Below, in pieces: positions 1 through 5,587 of a stretch of 5,587 nt of DNA. The notes under the pieces were generated by a model that was not told the origin of the DNA, ran no database searches, and worked only from the letters and a program-made list of their open reading frames with translations. The stretch is taken from assembly GCA_019237175.1 (NCBI GenBank), contig JAFAHP010000751.1, positions 1 to 5,587 of the forward strand, in the 5' to 3' direction. This stretch comes from Alphaproteobacteria bacterium. GTDB taxonomy: Bacteria; Pseudomonadota; Alphaproteobacteria; ATCC43930; CGMCC-115725. The position numbers and the translations under genes are program-made. Positions within the stretch are counted from its first letter, which is position 1. Each line of letters begins with the position of its first letter.

Positions 1-655
1 CCAAAGTGACGACGTACCCCCCGACGCCGCGCTCTACGGCCGCCTGCGCTGCAGCGGCGCGGAAAAAATCGGGCAGACCGTCGAGGTCGCCCTCCGCCAG
101 CGGCAGCTGCCACTCGCGCTCGTCGCGCAGCACATTCTGGCCGAACGAGGTGTGCAACGTCGCCAGTCGCGCGCTGATTGCCGCCATGCGCGCCTTTTGA
201 TCGGGATCGAGCAGCGCGCCGGCGCGCACAAACCGCAGATAGCGGCGCTCGAGAACGCGTATCTGGTCCGGAGCGAGATCCAGTTTGCTGCGGCGTGCAT
301 AGAGGTCGTCGACGCGCGCAAACAGCTTGGGATCGAGAGCCATGCGCATCTGATGCTGGGCCAGTTTTGGCGCGAAGTCGCGAGCAATGGCCTCGAGAGC
401 CGGGTTGGTGTCGCTGGCATCGAGATTGGAGAAAACGCGATTGACCCGGTCGAGCAAATGCCCGCTGCGCTCCAGGGCTTCGATCGTGTCGGCAAAGCTC
501 GGCGGCCACGGGGCCTTGGTGATCGCAGCAATTTCGCCCAGCTGATCGCCCATTCCACGATCGAGAGCAGGCGGAAAGTGCTCAGGCCGGATACGGTTGA
601 ACGGCGGCATGCCGAATGGTGTGTCCCAGACCTCGAAAAACGGGTTGTCACTCAT
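1..655 (-). CDS. M3 family metallopeptidase (Dcp/oligopeptidase A-like), N-terminal part, cut by window edge
   Basis: This is the first 218 codons of a probable cytoplasmic zinc peptidase of the M3 (thimet oligopeptidase) family, which degrades short peptides. I translated the minus strand from ATG at 655-653. It begins MSDNPFFEVWDTPFGMPPF, followed by RIRPEHFPPAL (about residues 21-31), FADTIEALERSGHLLDRV (about 50-67) and later LDPKLFARVDDLY and FGQNVLRDE. This is the usual N-terminal helical region of Dcp and OpdA proteins ('NPL...W..PFG.PPF..I.PEHF.PA', 'TF.NTI.ALE.SG..L.RV'). The zinc motif HExxH lies far downstream in this family and is outside the window, so catalytic competence cannot be judged. 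There is no signal peptide. The start follows the stop of the upstream lipoprotein gene by one base (TAG-A-ATG). The only GGAG lies about 15 nt upstream, so translation may depend on coupling to that gene. Family assignment is confident; the exact subtype (dcp versus prlC) is not. Confidence 0.88.
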   Translation of the reverse strand, partial: MSDNPFFEVWDTPFGMPPFNRIRPEHFPPALDRGMGDQLGEIAAITKAPWPPSFADTIEALERSGHLLDRVNRVFSNLDASDTNPALEAIARDFAPKLAQHQMRMALDPKLFARVDDLYARRSKLDLAPDQIRVLERRYLRFVRAGALLDPDQKARMAAISARLATLHTSFGQNVLRDEREWQLPLAEGDLDGLPDFFRAAAAQAAVERGVGGYVVTL

Positions 656-656
656 T

Positions 657-1028
657 CTACAGACCCGATTCTCCGGGCAACGGCGCGGCGCTCAAGACCG
701 CCCGGATCTGATCATCTCGAAGTTTCCCGGCCATCAGCTGCCGGTATTGGTCATAGGCCCGCTGGCCGCCAACGTAGATGCAGTCGCACGCAATCGGGTC
801 GGCATACATAAACTTGATGCTGCCGTTCGAATTTCGCGTCACGAATTGGTGCGGCGGCAGCGCCTTTAGCGCCGCGACACGGTCGGGGGTATCGGCGTTG
901 CGGCGGACAAAACCTGCCTGCTCCAGCATATCCTCTTTTGCTGTCGTCCCGGCTCCGGTCGTCGTGCACGCCGTGGCGGCGAATGCCATACCGGTCAACG
1001 CGATCGCCACCCGTAAGGATCGGTTCAT
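657..1028 (-). CDS. small predicted lipoprotein of unknown function
   Basis: This is a 123-residue protein that I do not recognise as a named family. Residues 1-20 form a typical signal peptide: basic MNRSLR, then a hydrophobic stretch VAIALTGMAFAATA. It ends at Cys21 in the context ATAC, a loose lipobox (Ala rather than Leu at -3). A Thr/Gly/Ala-rich linker follows. The mature part is mixed, with a LEQAGFVRRNADTPDRVAALKALPPHQ-type segment (two short runs: LEQAGFVRR and RVAALKALPPHQ). A distinctive YADPIACDCIYVGG motif carries Cys81 and Cys83, followed by QRAYDQYRQL. Probable location is the inner or outer membrane facing the periplasm. I prefer ATG at 1028-1026 because GCGGGG lies 8 nt upstream; a TTG two codons earlier is too close to it. 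The gene ends one base before the M3 peptidase start, so the two are probably co-transcribed. The function and any link to the peptidase are unknown. Confidence 0.75.
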   Translation of the reverse strand: MNRSLRVAIALTGMAFAATACTTTGAGTTAKEDMLEQAGFVRRNADTPDRVAALKALPPHQFVTRNSNGSIKFMYADPIACDCIYVGGQRAYDQYRQLMAGKLRDDQIRAVLSAAPLPGESGL

Positions 1029-1479
1029 AGTCAAAACCCCGCTCGTTCGACTGGGTGTGTGCGGATCGAGGCGATCATAATCAAGCGCGGATTACTGATG
1101 AAGAACCTGCATTATCGTAATCGTCAAAGTGGATGTGCGAGGCCAAATCGTGTTTACCCGGTGAGTTAACGATTTTACAACGCTGCATCTCGATCAATCC
1201 AGTATTGCGCGAGAGGCGCCCCCGCGATCTGGAAACGAAGCAGCATCGACCCATATCGGCCCTGCCCACTGGTTGCAGCGCGTGCGAGGATGAGGCAAGC
1301 TGTCGCAGGCGTTCGGGAAATCACGGATCGAGATGCCAGGTTCAGGCGACGCGAAGGATGACGGCTGGCGTCCCCTTGACTATAAGGGCGGCGCGATTGG
1401 GCGGCCCGGCAGCTCGTTGGCCGCACCGTTTTTGCCGGCGGCTACGCGAGTGCGGATTGGCGATCGCAGCGAGAATAAC

Positions 1480-1505
1480 GGCGCTACGGGAAAACCCCCG
1501 TCGCC
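1480..1505 (+). promoter_or_regulatory. leader hairpin abutting the SD of the FAD subunit gene
   Basis: GGCG (1480-1483) pairs with CGCC (1502-1505), and ACGGG (1486-1490) pairs with CCCGT (1497-1501). A two-base CT bulge lies on the 5' arm and a six-base loop AAAACC in the middle, giving nine GC-rich pairs. The last paired base is immediately followed by AGGAGG. There is no U-tract, so it is not a standard terminator. A structure here could protect the 5' end or modulate ribosome access. The pairing is seen directly; a regulatory role is inference. Confidence 0.4.
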
Positions 1506-1511
1506 AGGAGG
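1506..1511 (+). promoter_or_regulatory. perfect Shine-Dalgarno that fixes the GTG start
   Basis: AGGAGG lies 6 nt before the GTG at 1518-1520. This spacing and the full anti-SD match make the GTG the start of the FAD-dependent oxidoreductase, despite its being a non-ATG codon. Confidence 0.85.
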
Positions 1512-1517
1512 ACCCTA

Positions 1518-3308
1518 GTGCAACCGACCGATATCGGTAACCCCGATTATTTTCACAAAGTCGTCGATTGCCAGTGGGCGTGTCCCGCCCATACACCGGT
1601 GCCGGAATACATCCGGCTGATTGCTGAGCGGCGCTATACCGACGCCTTCATGATCAACTGGGAGTCGAATGTCTTCCCGGGCATTCTTGGGCGTACTTGC
1701 GATCGGCCGTGCGAGCCCGCGTGCCGGCGCGGCCGCGTTGAGAAAGAGCCGGTCGCGATCTGCCGGCTCAAGCGGGTGGCCGCCGACAACAAAGGCGACA
1801 TTCGCCCGTTTCTGCCGCAAATCCCGCACGCGAAAAACGGCAAGCGGATCGCTCTCGTCGGCGCCGGCCCGGCCTCGCTGACCGTCGCCCGCGATCTGCT
1901 GCCGCTGGGCTATCAGTGCGTGATGTTCGACGGCGACGCCAAAGGCGGCGGCATGATGCGTACGCAGATCCCGCGCTTCCGCCTGCCCGAGACGGTCACC
2001 GACGAAGAAGTCGACCTGATTGTCGACATGGGTGTGGAAACGCATTTCGGCGAGCCGGTCACGAGTCTGAAGGCGCTGCTGGCCGAGGGCTGGGACGCCG
2101 TCTTTGTCGGCTGCGGCGCGCCGCGCGGGCGCGACCTCGACATCCCGGGCCGCCGTGAAGCGGCCGCCAACATTCATATCGGCATCGACTGGCTGTCGAG
2201 TGTCTCGTTTGGCCACACCACCAGGATCGGCCGCCGCGTCGTCGTGCTGGGGGGCGGCAACACCGCGATGGACTGCTGCCGCTCATCGCGCCGGCTCGGC
2301 GGCGAAGAGGTCACGGTCGTCGTACGCAGCGGCTTTGAGGAAATGAAGGCCTCGCCCTGGGAAAAAGAGGACGCGATGCACGAGGGCATCCCGATCCTCA
2401 ATTGGCTCGTGCCCAAGGAATTTACCCACGATCGCGGCGAGTTGACCGGGGTGCTGTTCGAAAAGGTCAGCGCCGAATACGACGAGCGTGGGCGGCGCAA
2501 CCTGATCCCGACGGGCGAACCCGACGTTCATATACCGTGTGACGATGTCCTGGTCGCGGTCGGACAAGAGAACGCCTTCCCGTGGATCGAGCGCGATATC
2601 GGCATCGAATTCGACCGCTGGGACATGCCAAGGGTCGACCCGACGACGATGCAGTCCACCCTTCCCACCGTGTTTTTTGGCGGCGACGCCGCGTTTGGGC
2701 CAAAGAACATCATTTGGGCCGTCGCCCACGGCCACGATGCCGCGATCTCGATCGACAAAATCTGCCGTGGCGAGGATGTCCGCGACCGGCCGCCGCCCGG
2801 AGTGTCGCTGGTCAGCCAAAAGATGGGCATCCACGAATGGAGCTATGACAACGATATCTCGAACGACCAGCGCTTCAGAGTGCCGTGGCGTGACACAGCC
2901 GTCACGCTGACGGATATCAAGGCCGAAGTCGAACTCGGCTTTGACGAGAAGCTCGGCTACCTGGAGGCTGAACGCTGCCTCAACTGTGACGTGCAGACCG
3001 TGTTCACCGGGCAGCTGTGCATCGAATGCGATGCGTGCGTCGACATCTGCCCAATGGACTGCATCACGTTCACCGATGACGGCAGCGAGGATGAGTTGCG
3101 CGAACGGCTCATGGCGCCGGCGTTGAACCCGGAGCAGGCCCTCTATATCGGCGATTCGCTGAAGACCGGACGGATCATGGTCAAGGACGAGGATCTCTGC
3201 CTGCATTGCGGGTTGTGCGCCGAGCGCTGCCCAACCGGCGCGTGGGACATGCGGAAATTCCTGCTTGACATGACCCTTGCCGGCTCTGCCTGCCGCAGTC
3301 ACCAATAA
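1518..3308 (+). CDS. FAD/NAD(P)-binding iron-sulfur oxidoreductase (GltD-like) with C-terminal 2x[4Fe-4S] ferredoxin domain; electron-transfer subunit of a 2-oxoacid oxidoreductase
   Basis: This 596-aa protein probably passes electrons between the 2-oxoacid oxidoreductase encoded downstream and NAD(P)(H). Its N-terminal domain has the cysteine pattern of glutamate synthase small subunits: C18-x3-C22-P, then C61-x3-C65-x3-C69 (RTCDRPCEPAC), plus C82. An FAD dinucleotide fold follows at GAGPAS (115-120), an NAD(P) fold at LGGGNTAMD (244-252), and the second FAD contact at FGGDAAFGPKNI (387-398). After a linker and a C487-x2-C490 pair comes a bacterial ferredoxin domain with two full motifs, CIECDACVDICP (501-512) and CLHCGLCAERCP (561-572), each expected to bind a [4Fe-4S] cluster. 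Length and order fit the large GltD-like proteins found beside KorAB genes. No signal peptide or membrane segment is present, so it should be cytoplasmic. The start is GTG with a perfect SD. Choice of NAD versus NADP cannot be read from sequence by eye. An alternative is a partner of another ferredoxin enzyme, but the gene order argues for KorAB. Confidence 0.9.
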   Translation: MQPTDIGNPDYFHKVVDCQWACPAHTPVPEYIRLIAERRYTDAFMINWESNVFPGILGRTCDRPCEPACRRGRVEKEPVAICRLKRVAADNKGDIRPFLPQIPHAKNGKRIALVGAGPASLTVARDLLPLGYQCVMFDGDAKGGGMMRTQIPRFRLPETVTDEEVDLIVDMGVETHFGEPVTSLKALLAEGWDAVFVGCGAPRGRDLDIPGRREAAANIHIGIDWLSSVSFGHTTRIGRRVVVLGGGNTAMDCCRSSRRLGGEEVTVVVRSGFEEMKASPWEKEDAMHEGIPILNWLVPKEFTHDRGELTGVLFEKVSAEYDERGRRNLIPTGEPDVHIPCDDVLVAVGQENAFPWIERDIGIEFDRWDMPRVDPTTMQSTLPTVFFGGDAAFGPKNIIWAVAHGHDAAISIDKICRGEDVRDRPPPGVSLVSQKMGIHEWSYDNDISNDQRFRVPWRDTAVTLTDIKAEVELGFDEKLGYLEAERCLNCDVQTVFTGQLCIECDACVDICPMDCITFTDDGSEDELRERLMAPALNPEQALYIGDSLKTGRIMVKDEDLCLHCGLCAERCPTGAWDMRKFLLDMTLAGSACRSHQ

Positions 3309-3422
3309 CCAATCTGATTAACGCGGAGGACGTTATGGACGCGCAAAGGACGCAAACAGATCAGATCCTTTCCGCTTCTGTGTAACCCGGCGTCCCTTGC
3401 GGTAAACCGGATCTCTGAGGGT
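3309..3422. repeat. intercistronic spacer with imperfect inverted repeats, possibly a degenerate small repeat element
   Basis: Left end GATTAACGCGGAGGACG (3316-3332) resembles the reverse complement of right end CGTCCCTTGCGGTAAACC (3391-3408), about 12 of 18 positions by eye. Inside are two imperfect direct copies, GGACGCGCAAA (3337-3347) and GGACGCAAA (3348-3356). A second fold is possible: TCAG, ATCC, TTT and CCG (3361-3374) against CGG, AAA, GGAT and CTGA (3400-3418), with bulges. The style recalls dispersed 'TTAACCGCAGAGGACGCAGAGG' repeats seen in many proteobacterial genomes. Family membership is from memory and uncertain. The spacer also contains a 16-codon ORF with a strong SD (3335-3385). 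Confidence 0.35.
3335..3385 (+). CDS. possible 16-codon leader ORF, doubtful
   Basis: ATG at 3335 follows a GCGGAGGA SD-like run (3323-3330) by only 4-5 nt and opens a 16-residue frame, MDAQRTQTDQILSASV, ending at TAA 3383-3385. It is in a different frame from the downstream alpha subunit, so it is not its N-terminus unless a frameshift occurred. Its SD is better than that of the following gene. It may be an upstream ORF that loads ribosomes near the weak start at 3423. It may equally be a by-product of a repeat whose sequence happens to contain GGAGG. No known leader-peptide feature, such as a run of one amino acid, is present. Confidence 0.2.
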   Translation: MDAQRTQTDQILSASV

Positions 3423-5282
3423 GTGAACGTGGACGGATCGAGCCGAGGTAGCATCGAACGCGTCAACGACTTCGTCGTCAAATTCGCCAATGTCAACGGA
3501 TCGGGTTCGGCCAGCGCCAACGCGCTGTTCGCCAAATCGGTTCTTCGCATGGGCGTACCGGCGAGTTCGCGCAACATTTTTCCCTCGAACATTCAGGGTC
3601 TGCCGACCTGGTACGAGGTTCGCATCTGTGAGAAGGGTCATCTCGGCCGCCGCGGCGGCGTCGACATGATGGTGGCGATGAACCCCGAGACCTGGGACCA
3701 GGATCTGGCGGAGATCGAGCCCGGCGGCTATCTGTTCTACGATTCGACAAAACCTCTGCCACCGTCGAAATTTCGCGACGACATCACAGTCATCGGCGCG
3801 CCCCTGACGGCGATCTGCAACCGCGAATACCAGGACCCGCGCCAGCGCCAACTCTTCAAGAACATCATCTATCTCGGCGTGTTGTCGGCGCTCCTGAACA
3901 TGGACGTCGCAGCGATCGAAAAGCTGATCTCGGAGCAGTTCCGCGGCAGAGACGCACTGATCCGCCCCAATCTGAAGGCGCTCAATCTCGGCCGGGAATG
4001 GGCGTTGACCGAGCTTGACTGTCCAATCGGGCTGCGGCTCGAGCGCACGGACAGGGTCGGCGACCGCATCTTTATCACCGGCAACGACGCCGCGGCGCTG
4101 GGCGCCGTCTATGGCGGCGCCACATTGTGCGCCTGGTACCCGATCACACCGTCGTCGTCGCTCGCCGAGGCTTTCTCGAACCACTGCCGGCGTTATCGCA
4201 GCGATCCCGAGACCAAGAAGAAACGCTACGCGATCATCCAGGCCGAGGACGAATTGGCCTCGATCGGTATCGTCATCGGCGCGGCGTGGAATGGTGCCCG
4301 GGCGTTTACCGCGACCTCGGGCCCCGGCATCTCGCTGATGCAGGAATTTATCGGGCTCGCATATTTTGCCGAGATCCCGGCGGTGATCTTCGATGTGCAG
4401 CGCGGCAGCCCGTCGACCGGCATGCCGACCCGCACCCAGCAGGCCGACATCCTGTCTTGCGCCCTCGCCTCGCACGGCGACACCAAACACGTGCTGCTGT
4501 TTCCCGAAAACCCGCACGAGGCCTTTCTGTTCGCTGCTGAGGCGTTCGACTTGGCCGATCGGCTGCAGACCCCGGTTTTTGTCATGGTCGATCTCGACAT
4601 CGGCATGAACGACTGGCTGGTCGAGCCGCTCGCCTGGGACGAAAACCGCCGCTACGACCGGGGCAAAGTCATGACCGCCGAGCAACTCGACGCCGGGGTC
4701 GAATTCGGCCGTTATCTCGATGTCGACGACGACGGCATCCCCTATCGCACGCTGCCCGGCACGCATCCGACGCGCGGCGCATTTTTCACCCGCGGCACGA
4801 CAAAGGACCGCTATGCGCGCTATTCCGAGGAGGGGCCGGATTACGTCGACAATATGCAGCGGCTGTTACACAAATTCGACACCGCAAAGCGCTTGGTGCC
4901 GCACCCGATGCGCCGCACGGCGCGCGAGCCGACCCGCTATGGCGCGATTTATTGTGGCTCGACCTCGCCGGCAATGACCGAGGCACTCGAAGCGCTCGAA
5001 GAGCGCGGCATCCATCTCGATACGCTGCGGGTGCGCGCCTATCCATTTCATGAGGACGTGTTCGATTTTATCGCCGCCCATGACCGGGTGTTTGTCATCG
5101 AGCAGAACCGCGATGCCCAACTGCGCACCCTGCTCGCTGTCGACGGCGAGATCGACCCATTGCGGCTGGTGCCGATCCTGCACTACGACGGGACGCCGAT
5201 CACCGCTCGCTTTATCGTCAAGGCGATTGCCGACATCCTCGATGTCGTGACCCTCGCCCCGCTGCGGCGAGCGGTGCCGTGA
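3423..5282 (+). CDS. korA: 2-oxoacid:acceptor oxidoreductase, fused gamma-alpha subunit (KorA type)
   Basis: This 619-aa protein is the alpha chain of a CoA-dependent 2-oxoacid oxidoreductase, probably 2-oxoglutarate:ferredoxin oxidoreductase, carrying the gamma domain at its N-terminus. Residues about 14-200 are the gamma domain (VNDFVVKFANVNGSGSASAN, then NIFPSNIQGLPTWYEVR). The pyrimidine-binding alpha domain follows, with YPITPSSS (239-246), AEDE (274-277), TSGPG (298-302) and RGSPSTGMPTRTQQADI (327-343), all hallmark segments. The transketolase-C-like domain covers about 505-605 (YGAIYCGSTSP, then VIEQNRDAQLRTLL). The length is close to other fused KorA proteins of about 610-650 aa. No Fe-S motif is expected or seen here. 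Start choice is uncertain. GTG 3423 lies only 2 nt after GAGG (3417-3420), whereas GTG 3429, two codons later, has 8-nt spacing and is equally credible. It lies 114 bp after the FAD subunit and 92 bp before the beta subunit, all on one strand. 2-Oxoglutarate as substrate is inferred from resemblance, not proven. Confidence 0.92.
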   Translation: MNVDGSSRGSIERVNDFVVKFANVNGSGSASANALFAKSVLRMGVPASSRNIFPSNIQGLPTWYEVRICEKGHLGRRGGVDMMVAMNPETWDQDLAEIEPGGYLFYDSTKPLPPSKFRDDITVIGAPLTAICNREYQDPRQRQLFKNIIYLGVLSALLNMDVAAIEKLISEQFRGRDALIRPNLKALNLGREWALTELDCPIGLRLERTDRVGDRIFITGNDAAALGAVYGGATLCAWYPITPSSSLAEAFSNHCRRYRSDPETKKKRYAIIQAEDELASIGIVIGAAWNGARAFTATSGPGISLMQEFIGLAYFAEIPAVIFDVQRGSPSTGMPTRTQQADILSCALASHGDTKHVLLFPENPHEAFLFAAEAFDLADRLQTPVFVMVDLDIGMNDWLVEPLAWDENRRYDRGKVMTAEQLDAGVEFGRYLDVDDDGIPYRTLPGTHPTRGAFFTRGTTKDRYARYSEEGPDYVDNMQRLLHKFDTAKRLVPHPMRRTAREPTRYGAIYCGSTSPAMTEALEALEERGIHLDTLRVRAYPFHEDVFDFIAAHDRVFVIEQNRDAQLRTLLAVDGEIDPLRLVPILHYDGTPITARFIVKAIADILDVVTLAPLRRAVP

Positions 5283-5291
5283 GAGACCCGA

Positions 5292-5360
5292 TGGGATTGC
5301 GTCGTCGCTCCGCTCCCAACAATGACATCGCCCGTCATTGCGGGCGAAGCGAAGCAGTCT
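5292..5360. repeat. palindromic intercistronic repeat between alpha and beta subunit genes
   Basis: CAATGAC (5320-5326) pairs perfectly with GTCATTG (5334-5340) across a 7-nt loop. Flanking this, CCC (5315-5317) can pair with GGG (5342-5344). The outer arms are imperfect mirror images: TGGGATTGC...GTCGCTCCGCTC on the left, and GGGCGAAGCGAAGCAGTCT on the right. The combination of 'GTCATTGCGxGCGxAGCGAAGCA' and 'GGGATTGCxTCGTCGCT' closely recalls a dispersed palindromic repeat of Bradyrhizobium-type genomes. It sits in the 92-bp gap and ends about 4 nt before the beta gene's SD. As RNA it would form a hairpin that could stabilise the upstream message or lower downstream expression. It has no U-tract, so a strong intrinsic terminator is unlikely. 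The inverted repeat is seen; the family name and role are inference. Confidence 0.65.
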
Positions 5361-5374
5361 AGCGAGAGTTAGAA

Positions 5375-5587
5375 ATGACCTACATCGCCAAGCCTCGCCT
5401 GCACCATCCCAAGCTGCCGACCAACGCGCTGGGCTATACCCATCGCGACTATGAGGGGTCGGTTTCGACGCTGTGCGCCGGTTGCGGGCATGATTCGATC
5501 AGTGCGGCGATCATCCAGGCCTGTTTCGAGCTGGGCCTGCCGCCGCACAAAATCGCCAAGCTGTCGGGCATCGGCTGCTCGTCGAAG
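5375..5587 (+). CDS. korB: 2-oxoacid:acceptor oxidoreductase beta subunit (KorB type), N-terminal part, cut by window edge
   Basis: These are the first 71 codons of the thiamine-diphosphate-binding beta subunit that forms the active site with the alpha chain and carries the first [4Fe-4S] cluster. Residues 33-39 read LCAGCGH, giving C34 and C37 of the conserved C-x-G-C-G-H motif, and 64-69 read SGIGCS, with C68 in the conserved G-I-G-C-S element. The remaining cysteine, the thiamine-diphosphate GDG motif and the rest of the chain lie beyond the window. The upstream LPTNALGYTHRDYEG segment also fits this family. The start is ATG at 5375: an in-frame TAG at 5360-5362 rules out starts farther upstream, and a moderate SD GAGAG (5364-5368) lies 6 nt before. 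It should be co-transcribed with the two genes upstream, although a palindromic repeat separates it from the alpha gene. No N-terminal extra domain is present. Confidence 0.92.
   Translation, partial: MTYIAKPRLHHPKLPTNALGYTHRDYEGSVSTLCAGCGHDSISAAIIQACFELGLPPHKIAKLSGIGCSSK

Larger units (their letters stand above)
1029..1517. other. 489-bp divergent intergenic region, no convincing gene
   Basis: This spacer separates the minus-strand lipoprotein/peptidase pair from the plus-strand oxidoreductase operon, so it should hold promoters for both directions. Open frames crossing it on both strands (for example plus 1133-1540 and minus 1175-1426) show no family motif, no hydrophobic or domain pattern and no good SD, and I regard them as chance. 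Toward the lipoprotein gene there is a possible -10 TATGAT (minus strand, 1079-1074), but its -35 match is poor. The same bases contain an FNR-like half-palindrome (1071-1084). No clear sigma-70 or sigma-54 promoter is visible toward the operon. A hairpin (1480-1505) and SD (1506-1511) form the right end. Confidence 0.6.

Noticed and set aside
152..811. 219-codon plus-strand frame over the peptidase and lipoprotein genes
   Set aside because: It is antisense to two proteins with convincing family and signal-peptide features and has none of its own.
1365..1382. Possible sigma-54 promoter (TGGCGTCCCCTTGACT)
   Set aside because: The GG and the downstream G are 9 nt apart instead of 10, and the -12 element reads GA rather than GC.
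1376..1404. Possible sigma-70 promoter with -35 TTGACT toward the operon
   Set aside because: No acceptable -10 at 16-18 nt; the region there is GC-rich.
1133..1540. 135-codon plus-strand frame in the divergent spacer, running into the FAD subunit start
   Set aside because: No SD, no recognisable motif, an erratic Cys/Arg-rich composition, and it overlaps the start of a real gene in another frame.
2283..3305. 340-codon open frame on the minus strand opposite the FAD subunit gene
   Set aside because: No domain pattern, and the opposite strand encodes intact ferredoxin and nucleotide-binding motifs.
3333..4766. 477-codon open frame on the minus strand opposite the alpha subunit gene
   Set aside because: It lies opposite a gene with clear family motifs (YPITPSSS, TSGPG) and has no recognisable domain. 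Long antisense frames are common in GC-rich DNA.
5320..5345. Rho-independent terminator after the alpha subunit gene
   Set aside because: The stem is real but no run of T follows it, and the next gene belongs to the same complex.

Overview
The window looks like chromosomal DNA of a GC-rich alphaproteobacterium, probably in the Hyphomicrobiales (Bradyrhizobium/Rhodopseudomonas-like). The clues are the GC-rich codon use and the style of the proteins. A palindromic element between the last two genes also resembles the GTCATTGCG...AGCGAAGC repeats I remember from Bradyrhizobium-type genomes. This assignment is an inference, not a database match.

Layout. Bases 1-1028 carry a minus-strand pair: a small predicted lipoprotein of unknown function (1028-657), then the N-terminal 218 residues of an M3-family (Dcp/oligopeptidase A-like) zinc metallopeptidase that runs off the left edge. 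One base separates the two genes. Bases 1029-1517 are a 489-bp divergent spacer with no convincing gene. A small hairpin at its right end sits directly against a perfect Shine-Dalgarno (SD) sequence.

Bases 1518-5587 hold a plus-strand three-gene set: a 596-aa FAD/NAD(P)-binding iron-sulfur oxidoreductase of the glutamate-synthase-small-subunit type with a C-terminal 2x[4Fe-4S] ferredoxin domain; a 619-aa fused gamma-alpha subunit of a 2-oxoacid:acceptor oxidoreductase (KorA type); and the first 71 residues of the thiamine-diphosphate beta subunit (KorB type), cut by the right edge. Together they suggest a complex that decarboxylates a 2-oxoacid, most likely 2-oxoglutarate, to its acyl-CoA and passes low-potential electrons through Fe-S clusters and FAD to or from NAD(P)(H), with or without free ferredoxin. 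The nearest precedent I recall is the three-subunit 2-oxoglutarate:NADP+ oxidoreductase of Azoarcus evansii.

Both spacers inside the operon (114 and 92 bp) contain inverted-repeat DNA. This is unusual for genes whose products should be made in equal amounts, and with the leader hairpin it is the main non-coding point of interest. I see no RNA genes, CRISPR array, insertion sequence or clear rho-independent terminator. The core system is a known family rather than a clearly new one.
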